From HR10 sp964615335 (GTDB lineage: Bacteria > Acidobacteriota > Blastocatellia > HR10), in NCBI GenBank assembly GCA_964615335.1, contig CAZTMT010000001.1:487484-551483 (forward strand): DNA of 64,000 bases. Direction: 5' to 3'. Made by a program: the position numbers and the translations under genes. Every line of letters starts with the position of its first letter. Position 1 is the stretch's first letter. Under the pieces are notes generated by a model. The model worked only from the letters and a program-made list of their open reading frames with translations. It had not been told where the DNA came from and searched no databases. This document shows positions 24,610 to 33,717 of this stretch, in pieces.

Positions 24610-25529
24610 GGAGTGACTCCTCCCATGCGATAAAGCAGCGCATATTTCAGAAGCGTGACATCTCGTCGAAGGCGCGCTCCCTGTCCCCGGAAGAGCGCGC
24701 GGGCCAGATCGAGCGAAAGCATTCGGGCCAGAAGGACACCGATGATCCCCAGGCGGAAGAGCCACACGTGGAGGCTCCCGCCGTGTTTGGCGAAATATCG
24801 GAGATTCGACTTCAGGGCTTCGATCTCGCGCCGCATTTCGTCGCGACGGCTACTGGCTCCATGATGGTGAATCAGCACCAGGTGGGGGGCACAGGCGATC
24901 TTGTATCCGGCCCGGCGAATACGGGCGATCCAGTCGGCATCTTCTCCGTACAGGAAGAAGCCTTCATCCAGTCCGCCCACGGTCTGAAGCACTTCTCGCC
25001 GTACGAGGAGAGCGGCCCCGGAGATGGACTCGGTCTCGTAGAGCCAGGGCGGGTCCAGAGGTTTCAAATAGAGAGGGATCTCGCGACGGCGGGGCAGACT
25101 GTACTGAGCGAGCGTTCCGAGCAACGACTTGGCGCGCGCGGCCGAGTAATGTTGCGTACGCCCATCGGGATATACCAGGCGTAGTCCGGCCGCTCCGACC
25201 TCCGGATGCGCATCGAGCAAGCGCAGCAGGGGGCCGAGCACGTCGTCCCGCAACTCCGTGTCGCTGTTCAAGAGCATGACGTACCGACCTCGCGCCTCTC
25301 GGAGCCCCTGATTGCACGCCCGCGCGAATCCGAGATTCTCCGCGTTCGCGATCACCCGAACGGAGGGAAATTCCTGCTGCAGAACCGGCACCGTTCCATC
25401 CTCGGAGGCGTTATCTACGACGATGATCTCCAGATCGAGGCCCTGCGTGAAAGCCAGCAGAGAGCGCACACAGCGGCGCGTCAGCTCGCGCGTGTTGTAG
25501 CTCACGATGATGATCGAGAGGTCGCTCAT
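24573..25529 (-). CDS. Glycosyltransferase family 2 (rhamnosyltransferase-like)
   Basis: 318 residues, ATG 25529 after GGAGAAGGGG. The GT-A fold begins SIIIVSYNTRELTRRCV, then IIVVDNASEDGTV, NLGFARACNQGL, VMLLNSDTEL (DxD), AAGLRLVYPDGR, SGAALLVRREVLQTVGGLDEGFFLYGEDADW. This is the WbbL/dTDP-rhamnosyl GT2 type. A C-terminal amphipathic or membrane-associated segment (LFRLGIIGVLLARML) follows. It is the first gene of a two-gene glycosyltransferase unit. Confidence 0.82.
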   Translation of the reverse strand: MSDLSIIIVSYNTRELTRRCVRSLLAFTQGLDLEIIVVDNASEDGTVPVLQQEFPSVRVIANAENLGFARACNQGLREARGRYVMLLNSDTELRDDVLGPLLRLLDAHPEVGAAGLRLVYPDGRTQHYSAARAKSLLGTLAQYSLPRRREIPLYLKPLDPPWLYETESISGAALLVRREVLQTVGGLDEGFFLYGEDADWIARIRRAGYKIACAPHLVLIHHHGASSRRDEMRREIEALKSNLRYFAKHGGSLHVWLFRLGIIGVLLARMLSLDLARALFRGQGARLRRDVTLLKYALLYRMGGVTPCASSSSIRART

Positions 25530-25616
25530 CGCCCCTTCTCCGACATGGCCCGGTTCATCCGAGCGGCTTGAAGATTATACCCGCTCGGGGTAAGATTGGC
25601 ATGACGCGAGGAGGAT

Positions 25617-26087
25617 ATGCCGACCTTCAGGGAGATGAAGACGTATCGAGGCGAGCGATTGCGGCTCGATCTGCCCGATCTGCTGGAGTATGCGCGATGG
25701 GAGCTCTCGCGGAAGCGTCCTCTCCGGGTGGAGATGTCGGGGCCGACGATGCGACCGACCATCGAGGAGGGAGACATCCTCACGATCGAACCCGTTGACG
25801 TGACGACGATTCGCCCGCAGGACATCGTGCTCTATGCGACCAGCAGTGGCACAGCCGTCATCCAGCGCGTGATCGCCCTGCAGGAACACGCCGGGTGCGC
25901 CTATGCCATCACGCGGGGGGATCGCGCCGAATATCCCGGTGTGCCGATCGCCCTGCATCAGATCCTGGGGCGCGTCGTCGCCATTGAACGTCGCCGGAGT
26001 GGACGCACGATCTCTCTGAAGCCGAGGCCTTCCCGCCTGATGCGTCTTTTGAGCGCGCTGGGTCGCCTCTTCAGAAGACGGCGGTGA
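25617..26087 (+). CDS. S24/S26 signal-peptidase-like protein lacking the usual catalytic residues
   Basis: 156 residues. The order RVEMSGPTMRPTIEEGDILTIEPV, IRPQDIVLYAT and TAVIQRVIALQ matches the core of S26B/S24-type peptidases (SipW- or LexA-like fold). In active members the first motif is GxSMxP with nucleophile Ser; here it is GPTMRP with Thr44. The second normally reads HRV or KRV; here it is Gln83-Arg-Val. No transmembrane helix is obvious, and the C-terminus is strongly basic (RLFRRRR). The start ATG 25617 follows GAGGA. Either a non-peptidase relative or an enzyme with altered chemistry. Convergent with a DUF2752 gene. Confidence 0.65.
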   Translation: MPTFREMKTYRGERLRLDLPDLLEYARWELSRKRPLRVEMSGPTMRPTIEEGDILTIEPVDVTTIRPQDIVLYATSSGTAVIQRVIALQEHAGCAYAITRGDRAEYPGVPIALHQILGRVVAIERRRSGRTISLKPRPSRLMRLLSALGRLFRRRR

Positions 26088-26097
26088 ACGCAGCGCC

Positions 26098-26547
26098 TCA
26101 GTGGAGCGAGAGCGCGCGACTGAGCCATCCCTCCTGAAAGAGAGCGCGCGCTTCTCCAGAGACCAGAAGGCCGATCATCCGGATCATCCACACGCCCAGC
26201 AGAAGGGCGAGGACCGTGCGAAGAAACCCGGAGGTCTTAACAAGTCGCTCCGCCGCATCACTCCATCTTCGGAGAGCAGAGCCGGCGGGGGCGAGTCTCC
26301 GGCACGCGGTCCAGATTCCGAAAAAGACGGCTCCGGCGGCCAGAAGCGGGCTGAGCGGGTGAAGGGAAAGAGCCTGCTCCCACTGGCCGCGCCAGAGCGC
26401 GCCCAGAGCGCGCGTCATCCCACATCCGGGGCAGGGAAGGCCTGTGAGCCACCGAAACGGACACAGCAGAGGCGCCGAAGCCAAAGCCCCAAGAAGAGAG
26501 CCCGCACCAAGTGTGAGGAGCAGAAGCGTGAGAGCCCACGCCTCCAT
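26098..26547 (-). CDS. DUF2752 membrane protein
   Basis: About 149 residues from ATG 26547 (ATG 26583 is possible). It shows the DUF2752 hallmark CPFRWLTGLPCPGCGMTRA between hydrophobic helices at roughly 5-25, 60-80 and 110-130. The family is of unknown function; the CPGCG motif suggests metal or redox binding at the membrane. The C-terminal LFQEGWLSRALSLH is amphipathic. Confidence 0.72.
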   Translation of the reverse strand: MEAWALTLLLLTLGAGSLLGALASAPLLCPFRWLTGLPCPGCGMTRALGALWRGQWEQALSLHPLSPLLAAGAVFFGIWTACRRLAPAGSALRRWSDAAERLVKTSGFLRTVLALLLGVWMIRMIGLLVSGEARALFQEGWLSRALSLH

Positions 26548-26897
26548 GCCTCTCCGGCACTCGGAGACATTCGATCGCTGCATCTCTGCTTTTGCGATCC
26601 TTCGGTTCAACTCTCCCGCATCCGGTTTCCCCGAAGTTTTCCCAAAGGCCGACGCCCCGCATGCGCATGCATCCCGCGCCCGCAAACGTCAGCGCGCGAG
26701 TCTGGCCCGGGACGTTTGAGCATGGCACGGGACGGGCATTCCGGGCAAGAGAGCGCGATTGCTCCAGATCTGAAGTTCTGATAGCATGTCTGGCGGTGAG
26801 GCGTGCGGCGAGGGAAAAAGGGGCCTTGGTTCTCTCCCTCTTGCTGACAGTTCTTCCCGTGGGGAGGGAGAGATCCGAGCCGAAGGAGGAACAACGG

Positions 26898-28802
26898 ATG
26901 TCCGAAGACTACGTGGGCAAAGTGACCGCCCCGGAGTTTCCCGAGGAGCTGGAATGGTTGAATACCAAGCGCCCGCTCACGCTCCGGGATCTGCGGGGGA
27001 AAGTCGTTCTGCTGGATTTCTGGACCTATTGTTGCATCAACTGCATGCACATTCTTCCCGAGCTGAAGAAGCTGGAGCGCCGATTCGCTCAGGAGCTTGT
27101 CGTTATCGGGGTACATTCGGCTAAGTTCCCCGCCGAGCGGGAGACCGAAAACATTCGTCAGGCTATCTTGCGGTACGAGATCGAGCATCCTGTGGTGAAC
27201 GATCGTGAGATGCTCGTCTGGCGGCTCTATGGCGCGCGCGCGTGGCCGACTCTTGTCCTCATTGATCCGCGCGGGAAGATCGTCGGGCACGTCTCGGGAG
27301 AGATCACTGCCGATGTCTTTGGCGCAATCATCGCGGAGGTGATCCGCGTCTTCGAGGCGCGTGGTCAGATAGATCGTCGGCCCATCCGATTCGATTTGGA
27401 GCGCGAGCGTGTCCCGGTGCCGCTCCTCTCGTTCCCGGGTAAAGTCCTGGCCGATGCGGCTTCGGGACGCCTCTTCATCGCCGACTCGAACCATAATCGT
27501 ATCGTCGTGGCGTCGCTGGCGGACGGTACGGTCCTGGAGGTGATCGGACAGGGAGAGGCCGGATTACGAGACGGCGATTTTGAGACGGCGCAGTTCCATC
27601 ATCCTCAGGGGATGGCCCTGCGGGAGGAGACGCTCTATGTCGCCGATACGGAGAACCATGCCCTTCGCGCCGTTGATCTCAAGGCGCGCACGGTGACGAC
27701 GATCGCCGGAACGGGACATCAACTGCGTCGTCCGTTCCATCCCGGAGGGCCTGCCCTCCAGGTGGATTTGAACTCGCCCTGGGATCTCGTGCTGGTGGGA
27801 GATCGGCTCTATGTCGCCATGGCTGGTTCGCATCAGATTTGGGTGCTGGATATGAAGACGCGCCGGATCGAACCCTACGCGGGCAGCGGCTACGAGGGGT
27901 GTCACGATGGTCCGCTTCTGGAAGCGTCTCTGGCTCAACCGAGCGGATTGGCGACCGATGGCGAGCGACTCTATGTCGCCGATAGCGAAGCGAGTGCCAT
28001 TCGCGCAATTGATCTCGATCCGCGCGGGCGCGTCCGGACGCTCGTGGGGGAGGATCTGTTCGTCTTTGGCGATCGCGATGGTCCCGTCAGTCGAGCCCGC
28101 CTCCAGCATCCTCTGGGCGTGGTCTATCACGAAGGGGTTCTCTATATCGCCGATACCTACAACAACAAGATCAAAAAACTCTTCCCCACGGTCGGGCAAC
28201 TGGTCACATTCCTGGGAACAGGAGAGGCCGGACTGCGCGATGGAGATCGCCCGCTCTTCGATGAGCCCGGAGGAGTCAGCATCGCGGCGGGGAAGCTCTA
28301 CATCGCCGATACGAACAACCATGTCATCCGCGTCGCCGATCTTCAGACGGGGCGCGTCGCGACGCTCCCGTTGCAGGGCCTGGAGCGATTGCGTCCTCGT
28401 GCGGAGGCCGCGGCATCCTCTTCCGCCGAAGCGGTGGTACAACCGGCGGAGCTTCTTTCTCCCGGGGACGGCACTGTCGTTCTCTCTTTGCGCCTTCCGA
28501 AGGGACACGAGCTGAACCGGCGCGCTCCTTCCTTTGTTCGTCTTCAGGTCGAGGGAGATCCTGTCCTCCGCTTCCAGGGGGGGGAGAGGACAGTGACTCT
28601 TCGGGACCTCACCTTTCCTCTCTCCTTGCCCGTCGTGTTTCACGAAGGGCGAGGCCGACTCCTCGTCCAGTGGGTGCTCTACTACTGCCGGTCGGATGTC
28701 ACCGGATTGTGCTACTTCAAAGAAGCGCGCCAGGAGATCCCTCTGGAGGTGAAACCCGGCGCTCCGGACTCCCGCCTCAAGCTGACCTGCGCCGTGCGGT
28801 GA
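26898..28802 (+). CDS. Thioredoxin-like / NHL-repeat protein (NHLRC2-like)
   Basis: 634 residues from ATG 26898, chosen for AAGGAGG eight bases upstream; an in-frame upstream GTG could add a signal-like peptide, so secretion is not excluded. N-terminal TlpA-like thioredoxin domain with FWTYCCINCMHILPEL (CCINC at 45-49), then AWPTLVLIDPRGKIVG. From about 170 to 500, NHL propeller repeats (RLFIADSNHNRIVV, TLYVADTENHALRAV, VLYIADTYNNKIKKL, KLYIADTNNHVIRVA). A C-terminal beta domain ends with WVLYYCRSDVTGLCYFKEAR, containing two Cys. The same three-part order and CCINC motif occur in animal NHLRC2. Client unknown; redox handling of proteins is inferred. Confidence 0.85.
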   Translation: MSEDYVGKVTAPEFPEELEWLNTKRPLTLRDLRGKVVLLDFWTYCCINCMHILPELKKLERRFAQELVVIGVHSAKFPAERETENIRQAILRYEIEHPVVNDREMLVWRLYGARAWPTLVLIDPRGKIVGHVSGEITADVFGAIIAEVIRVFEARGQIDRRPIRFDLERERVPVPLLSFPGKVLADAASGRLFIADSNHNRIVVASLADGTVLEVIGQGEAGLRDGDFETAQFHHPQGMALREETLYVADTENHALRAVDLKARTVTTIAGTGHQLRRPFHPGGPALQVDLNSPWDLVLVGDRLYVAMAGSHQIWVLDMKTRRIEPYAGSGYEGCHDGPLLEASLAQPSGLATDGERLYVADSEASAIRAIDLDPRGRVRTLVGEDLFVFGDRDGPVSRARLQHPLGVVYHEGVLYIADTYNNKIKKLFPTVGQLVTFLGTGEAGLRDGDRPLFDEPGGVSIAAGKLYIADTNNHVIRVADLQTGRVATLPLQGLERLRPRAEAAASSSAEAVVQPAELLSPGDGTVVLSLRLPKGHELNRRAPSFVRLQVEGDPVLRFQGGERTVTLRDLTFPLSLPVVFHEGRGRLLVQWVLYYCRSDVTGLCYFKEARQEIPLEVKPGAPDSRLKLTCAVR

Positions 28803-28839
28803 AGCCCGGGCCTCATGCGGGGGGACTTCGGGGAGAACG

Positions 28840-29757
28840 TCATCGCTCCAGGCCCAGTTGCGTGAGCAAAGCTTCGTTCTCGCGCCACTTCTCCCGGACC
28901 TTGACGTAAAGCTCCAGAAAGACCTTCTTCCCAAGAAGAAACTCGATCTCCTGGCGGGCGAGCGTGCCGATCTTCTTCAGGCGTTCTCCCCCTTTGCCGA
29001 TGAGAATCGGCTTTTGCGATTCCCGCTCGACAAGAATCACGCAATGGATGCGAAGCCGATCGCCCTCTTCTTTGAAGCTCTCCGTGTAGACGGCCGTCAC
29101 GTAGGGGATCTCCTCGCGCGTGACCATGAGGATCTTCTCGCGCACGATCTCGGCGACCAGAACGCGTTCGGGCTGATCGGTGATCTCGCCCTCGGGATAG
29201 AAGAGGGGCCCTTCCGGCAGGTGCTCGAAGAGCAGGCCGATGAGCCGATCGAGATTCTCTCCCGTGAGGGCGGAGATCGGGAGGTATTCCTTGAAATCGT
29301 ACTCTTTCCGGTAGAGATCAATCAAGGGGAGGAGCTGACGCTTGTCCTTGAGGCGGTCAATCTTGTTGAGCGCGAGGAAGGCGGGCTTCTGGGCGCGTTT
29401 CACCATCTCCAGGACGAAGCGATCGCCGTGGCCGAAGGGCTCGGTGACGTCAATCATCAGAAGGAGCAGGTCCACATCGGCGATGGCGGCTTCGACGGCG
29501 CGCATCATGCGCTCGTTCATGCGGTGGATGGGCTTGTGAATCCCCGGCGTATCCACGAAGATGATCTGTCCTTCGGGACGGGTGAGGATTCCCCGGATGC
29601 GCCAGCGCGTCGTCTGGGGTTTATCCGAGACGGCGGCGATCTTCTGACCGACGAGGCGATTCAGAAGCGTCGATTTCCCGACGTTCGGTCGGCCGATGAG
29701 GGCGACGAATCCGGAGCGCGTCGGGAATTCCTGGGTGTTCTCCGGCATGGGGGTCAT
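28840..29757 (-). CDS. era: GTPase Era (16S rRNA/30S maturation)
   Basis: 305 residues. G1 GRPNVGKSTLLN, G2 region KPQTTRWRIRG, G3 DTPGIHKP, G4 NKIDRL, G5 SALTG, then the KH domain with ILVERESQKPILIGKGGERLKKIGTLAR. Era binds the 3' end of 16S rRNA during small-subunit assembly. Its ATG overlaps the stop of the CorC-like gene (ATGA). Last gene of the phoH-ybeY-corC-era unit. Confidence 0.95.
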   Translation of the reverse strand: MTPMPENTQEFPTRSGFVALIGRPNVGKSTLLNRLVGQKIAAVSDKPQTTRWRIRGILTRPEGQIIFVDTPGIHKPIHRMNERMMRAVEAAIADVDLLLLMIDVTEPFGHGDRFVLEMVKRAQKPAFLALNKIDRLKDKRQLLPLIDLYRKEYDFKEYLPISALTGENLDRLIGLLFEHLPEGPLFYPEGEITDQPERVLVAEIVREKILMVTREEIPYVTAVYTESFKEEGDRLRIHCVILVERESQKPILIGKGGERLKKIGTLARQEIEFLLGKKVFLELYVKVREKWRENEALLTQLGLER

Positions 29758-31019
29758 CTCCCGGTCGCCGCCGACTGGGGAAGCTCTTCCCGAGGGGGAT
29801 GGATGCGCACCGTGCGAATGCGGCGGGAGTCCGCATCCACGACCTCGAATCGGAAGCCCTTGTATTCGATGCCTTCTCCGATCGCCGGAAGGCGGTCCAG
29901 GTGTTTGAGGATCAAACCCGCGACGGTCGTGAAATCATCGCTCTCGATCTCAGTGCGGAAGAAGAGTTCGAGCTTTCGCACCTCGGTCGTTCCCTTGACC
30001 AGGAACGTCCCGTCGGGCTGTTCGAGGATCTCGGCCGGTTCGCTCTCTCCTTCGTCCTGGATCTCGCCGACGATCTCCTCGAGCAGATCTTCCAGCGTGA
30101 CCAGGCCGGCGATCCCCCCATATTCGTCCACGACCAGAGCGATCCGAAGGCGCGCGCGCTTCATCTCCTGAAGCAGATCGGCTGCGCGCTTGGTCTCCGG
30201 CACAAAATAGGCCGGTCGCATGAAAGCCGTGACGCGTTCGTTCGTTCGTCCCGAGAGATGCGCGGCCACAGCATCGCGGAGCGTGACGATCCCTTCGATA
30301 TCGTCCAGGTGCTCGCGATAGACGGGCAGCCGCGAGTGTCGCGTCTGGATCATCGTGCGCACGGCCTCCTCGACGGTCGCATGCGCGGGGATCGCCACGA
30401 TGTCTCCTCGGGGCGTCATCACATCACGGACGCGCCGCTCGCCCAGCTCGACAATGGATTGGATGAGCTGACCCTCGGATTCCTCGATGATTCCTTCTTG
30501 AGCCCCCACGTCAATGAGCGCTTGGATCTCCTCGCTGGAATCCTCCTCCTTGGGAGGATCGGGGGATCGAGCGCGCAGGGCCTGAAGTGCCCGGTAAATG
30601 GGATAGGCCGGAGGCCAGAAGAGAGCGTGCAGAGCGGAGAACACCGGAAGGAGGCGCAAGAGGGTTCTCTCCGGGGCATTCTGCGCCAGAAGTCGGGGGA
30701 GAAACTGCCGAAAGACGCTGATGATGAAGATCATCGCGAACAGACTCGCGACGAGAGAGTGTGCGACCCCCCAGCGCTGGAACAACGAAACGGCCGTGAT
30801 AGCCAGCGCGACGATCATCAACTGAATGCCCATGCTGAGCGTCAGCAGGAGGCGCTGGCGATTGTGAACAAGTTCTTGGAGAAAGCGGGTCGGGAAGCTC
30901 CGCTCCTTCTCCGCCAGCAGGACGCGAAGTTGCACCTCGCTCAGTTGAGCCAGCGCGCTTTCAAACGTCGCCAGCAGGAGGAGAAGCAAAAGGAAGACGA
31001 TGCTCAGAAAACTCAACAT
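29754..31019 (-). CDS. CNNM/CBS/CorC-HlyC membrane protein (hemolysin-family ion transporter)
   Basis: 421 residues. An N-terminal membrane domain with three to four helices (about 1-25, 60-80, 88-108, 128-145), a pair of CBS domains (VRDVMTPRGDIVAIPAHATVEEAV, VTAFMRPAYFVPETKRAADLL, LRIALVVDEYGGIAGLVTLEDLLEEIVGEI) and a C-terminal transporter-associated domain (GTFLVKGTTEVRKL). The family (CorB/CorC, YtfL, CNNM) takes part in Mg2+ or Co2+ export. Starts 12 bases after ybeY, without an obvious ribosome site. Confidence 0.88.
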   Translation of the reverse strand: MLSFLSIVFLLLLLLLATFESALAQLSEVQLRVLLAEKERSFPTRFLQELVHNRQRLLLTLSMGIQLMIVALAITAVSLFQRWGVAHSLVASLFAMIFIISVFRQFLPRLLAQNAPERTLLRLLPVFSALHALFWPPAYPIYRALQALRARSPDPPKEEDSSEEIQALIDVGAQEGIIEESEGQLIQSIVELGERRVRDVMTPRGDIVAIPAHATVEEAVRTMIQTRHSRLPVYREHLDDIEGIVTLRDAVAAHLSGRTNERVTAFMRPAYFVPETKRAADLLQEMKRARLRIALVVDEYGGIAGLVTLEDLLEEIVGEIQDEGESEPAEILEQPDGTFLVKGTTEVRKLELFFRTEIESDDFTTVAGLILKHLDRLPAIGEGIEYKGFRFEVVDADSRRIRTVRIHPPREELPQSAATGR

Positions 31020-31031
31020 AGGAAAAATCGC

Positions 31032-31460
31032 TCATGGGATGAGCGCATGCCGCAAGCGGCGCTCCAGTCGGCGCATCTCTCCCTGGTCGGTCTCGTGATC
31101 GTATCCGCACAGATGGAGCAGGCCGTGAAGGATCAGGTTCTGAACCTCGCGGCGGAAAGGGATCTTCCGGCGAGCCGCCTGTCGTCGGGCCGTCTCCAGG
31201 GAGATGATGACATCGCCCAGATAGAGGGGGGATCCTTCCGGCTCCAACTCCTCCCCGAAAGGAAAGGAGAGGACATCGGTCGGGCGATCCACGTCGCGAA
31301 ATTCCCGATTGAGTCGGCGTATAGCGCGATCCCCGACCAGGACGATCGTCGCCTCGGCTTCCTGGCGGCCAAGGGACGCGAGGACACGTTCGGCGAAGCG
31401 CGCGATGGCGCGCGCCTTCACTTTGTATCTCCGTTGGCGATTCACGACGACGACCATCAC
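31032..31460 (-). CDS. ybeY: Endoribonuclease YbeY (rRNA maturation)
   Basis: 142 residues; start GTG 31460 or ATG 31457. The diagnostic metal site is HGLLHLCGYDHETDQGEM, the H-x3-H-x5-H pattern of YbeY. RPTDVLSFPF and LGDVIISLETA precede it. YbeY trims the 3' end of 16S rRNA and takes part in ribosome quality control. Sits between phoH and corC, the usual arrangement. Confidence 0.93.
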   Translation of the reverse strand: MMVVVVNRQRRYKVKARAIARFAERVLASLGRQEAEATIVLVGDRAIRRLNREFRDVDRPTDVLSFPFGEELEPEGSPLYLGDVIISLETARRQAARRKIPFRREVQNLILHGLLHLCGYDHETDQGEMRRLERRLRHALIP

Positions 31461-31485
31461 CTCGCGAGCCGTTGCCGGAAGAGCG

Positions 31486-32442
31486 TCAGTCCATCACCGT
31501 CTTTTTGGTCCGCTCTTCGTAGGCCCTGATGATGGATTTCACCAGGGGATGTCGGACGACGTCCTTCTCCGTGAAGTAGACGAACTCGATGCCCGCGATT
31601 CCCGAGAGGATCTCGCGCGCTTCGACAAGTCCCGAGCGCTTCCCCGGCGGCAGATCAATCTGCGTCACATCGCCGGTGACGACGACCTTCGAGTCCAGGC
31701 CGATGCGCGTCAGGAACATCTTCATCTGCTCGGACGTCGTATTCTGGCCCTCATCCAGGATGATGAAGGAGTCGCTGAGCGTTCGTCCCCGCATGAAGGC
31801 CAGCGGAGCGATCTCGATCGTTCGCCGTTCCAGGAGTCGCTCGACGCGCTCGTAGTCCACGATGTCGTAGAGGGCATCGTAGAGCGGGCGCAGATAGGGG
31901 TCCACTTTCTCCTGGAGGTCGCCCGGCAGGAAGCCGAGCTTCTCCCCCGCTTCGACGGCCGGACGCGTCAGGATGATCCGATTCACGCGTTTGGTCATGA
32001 GCATCTGGACGGCGACGGCGACGGCGAGATAGGTTTTCCCCGTGCCCGCCGGTCCGATGGCGAAGACCAGATCGCTTCGCTCCATCGCCTGGATGTATCG
32101 GAGTTGATTCGCCGAACGTGCCGTGACGACCTTCTTGCCGGCGGGATTTAACATGCCGACGCGAAAATGCTCCCGAAGGCTATAGGAGCGATCTTCAGCG
32201 ATCTGCCGCAACACGAGTTTCAAATCCCGTTCCGAGGGGGGGCGTCCCTCCTGGATCAGCGTGGTGAGGTCATCCAGGAGTCGTTCGAACGTCTGGATGT
32301 CTTCATCTTCCCCGTGAACGATGAGGTCGCCGCCTCGGGCGTCGACGCGGACATTGAGGACCGATTCGAGCAGTTTGATATTTTGATCGTTCGGGCCAAA
32401 GAGCAGCTCCACACCTTTTGGCGCTGCGACGATTTTCCTCAA
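31486..32442 (-). CDS. phoH: PhoH-like ATPase
   Basis: 318 residues from TTG 32442, with AAGGAGG 13 bases upstream. Walker A is FAIGPAGTGKTYLAVAVAV, Walker B IILDEGQNTTSEQMKMFLTRIG, with VVTGDVTQIDLP after it. An N-terminal KH-like segment (LLFGPNDQNIKLLESVLNVRVDARGGDLIVHGE) precedes the ATPase. The long form with this N-terminus is regularly linked to ybeY and thought to act in RNA metabolism. Leads the phoH-ybeY-corC-era unit. Confidence 0.92.
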   Translation of the reverse strand: MRKIVAAPKGVELLFGPNDQNIKLLESVLNVRVDARGGDLIVHGEDEDIQTFERLLDDLTTLIQEGRPPSERDLKLVLRQIAEDRSYSLREHFRVGMLNPAGKKVVTARSANQLRYIQAMERSDLVFAIGPAGTGKTYLAVAVAVQMLMTKRVNRIILTRPAVEAGEKLGFLPGDLQEKVDPYLRPLYDALYDIVDYERVERLLERRTIEIAPLAFMRGRTLSDSFIILDEGQNTTSEQMKMFLTRIGLDSKVVVTGDVTQIDLPPGKRSGLVEAREILSGIAGIEFVYFTEKDVVRHPLVKSIIRAYEERTKKTVMD

Positions 32443-32482
32443 CTCCGTGCTGCCACCTCCTTCGCCGAAGTCTCAGGGAGTA

Positions 32483-32511
32483 AGCGTACAGAATCTGGGC
32501 ATCCGTGTCAA
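32483..32511 (-). promoter_or_regulatory. Candidate promoter of the phoH operon
   Basis: Minus-strand perfect TTGACA (32511-32506), a 17-base spacer, TACGCT (32488-32483, 3/6). The -35 overlaps the dnaJ stop codon, so the downstream unit may be partly independent of dnaJ. Confidence 0.4.
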
Positions 32512-33638
32512 CGTGGGGTCTGCTCGGACTCTTGGGCGAGCAGGCCAGCCATGCGCATCAGCTCGGCCCGCGGATTCTCGGGATTGAGACGCTCGAATTC
32601 TCGCATCAGCTCGCGCGAGCGCTGGTCAATGAGGCGGGGGATGAGGACTTTCACCTCCACGTATTGATCGCCGCGCACATCGCCGCGCAGGCTCGGGGCG
32701 CCCTGCTCGCGCATGCGGAAGACCTGACCCGATTGCGTGCCCGGTGGGATGCGAAGCAGGGCTTTCCCCCAGAGCGTCGGGACCTCGATCTTCGCTCCCA
32801 GGACAGCCTCGACGATTGTGATCGGAACCGTGCAGTAGATGTTGTCGCCTTTTCGAACGAAGAACGGATGGGGCTGGACATTGGTGACGATGTAGAGATC
32901 TCCGGGAGGACCCCCATAAAGGCCGGCTTCCCCTTTGCCTTCCACGCGAATGCGCGAACCGGTATCCACGCCGGCCGGGATTCTCACCGAGAGAGATTCT
33001 TCTCCACGCACGCGCGTCTCGCCGTGACAGACCGGGCACGGGGGCGCCGCGCGTCCGGTTCCCTCGCACTGCTCGCAGCGCACGCTCAGCCGCAGAGGGC
33101 CCCGCGAGGTCGTGCGTCGTCCCGTTCCCCCACAGGAGGGGCAGGGACCAAGGGGACCCGCGATCTCCCCCCGACCTTCGCAGTGCGGGCATGTCTGGTG
33201 GCGCGCGACCGTCACGGTCACGGTCGTCCCGCGCAGAGCCTGCTCGAAGCTCAAAGCGACGGGGACTTCCAGATCGCTCCCGCGCTGAGGCTCTCGGAGG
33301 CGTCTCTGCGCCGAGGGGCCGAACACTTCTTCAAAGAAGCTACCGAAAGACTCGCGCGCATCGAAATCGAATCCCTCGAAGATAATCTCGGCAGCTTTTC
33401 TTCCCCCGGGCTCCGCGCTCCCGGAGAGGCCGTGGCGATCATAGAGCGCGCGTCTTTTCGGATCGCTCAGGACCTGGTAGGCTTCCGAAATCTCCTCGAA
33501 TTTACGCCGCGCCTCCTCATCCCCGGGATTGAGGTCCGGATGGTACTTGCGCGCCAGTCTCTTATAGGCTCGTGTGATCTCAGCGCGCGTGGCCCGCCGC
33601 GTCACTCCGAGGATCTCGTAGTAATCTCGCGTCGCCAT
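32508..33638 (-). CDS. dnaJ: Chaperone DnaJ
   Basis: 376 residues from ATG 33638. The J domain (DYYEILGVTRRATRAEITRAYKRLARKYHPDLNPG) carries the HPD motif. A short Gly/Phe-containing linker (EGFDFDARESFGSFFEEVFG) is followed by four zinc-finger repeats (CPHCEGRG, CPSCGGTG, CEQCEGTG, CPVCHGET), then the C-terminal substrate-binding domains (FVRKGDNIYCTVPITIVEAVLGAKIEVPT). It is a type I Hsp40 that hands clients to DnaK. dnaK and grpE are not in the window. Confidence 0.95.
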   Translation of the reverse strand: MATRDYYEILGVTRRATRAEITRAYKRLARKYHPDLNPGDEEARRKFEEISEAYQVLSDPKRRALYDRHGLSGSAEPGGRKAAEIIFEGFDFDARESFGSFFEEVFGPSAQRRLREPQRGSDLEVPVALSFEQALRGTTVTVTVARHQTCPHCEGRGEIAGPLGPCPSCGGTGRRTTSRGPLRLSVRCEQCEGTGRAAPPCPVCHGETRVRGEESLSVRIPAGVDTGSRIRVEGKGEAGLYGGPPGDLYIVTNVQPHPFFVRKGDNIYCTVPITIVEAVLGAKIEVPTLWGKALLRIPPGTQSGQVFRMREQGAPSLRGDVRGDQYVEVKVLIPRLIDQRSRELMREFERLNPENPRAELMRMAGLLAQESEQTPR

Positions 33639-33717
33639 GGCTTCGATCTTCGGAGCACGTTCACAAGGAGTATAGGAGCGCGCCCGAGGGGCTGTCAAGA
33701 AGAGGGGGGATGCGCTT

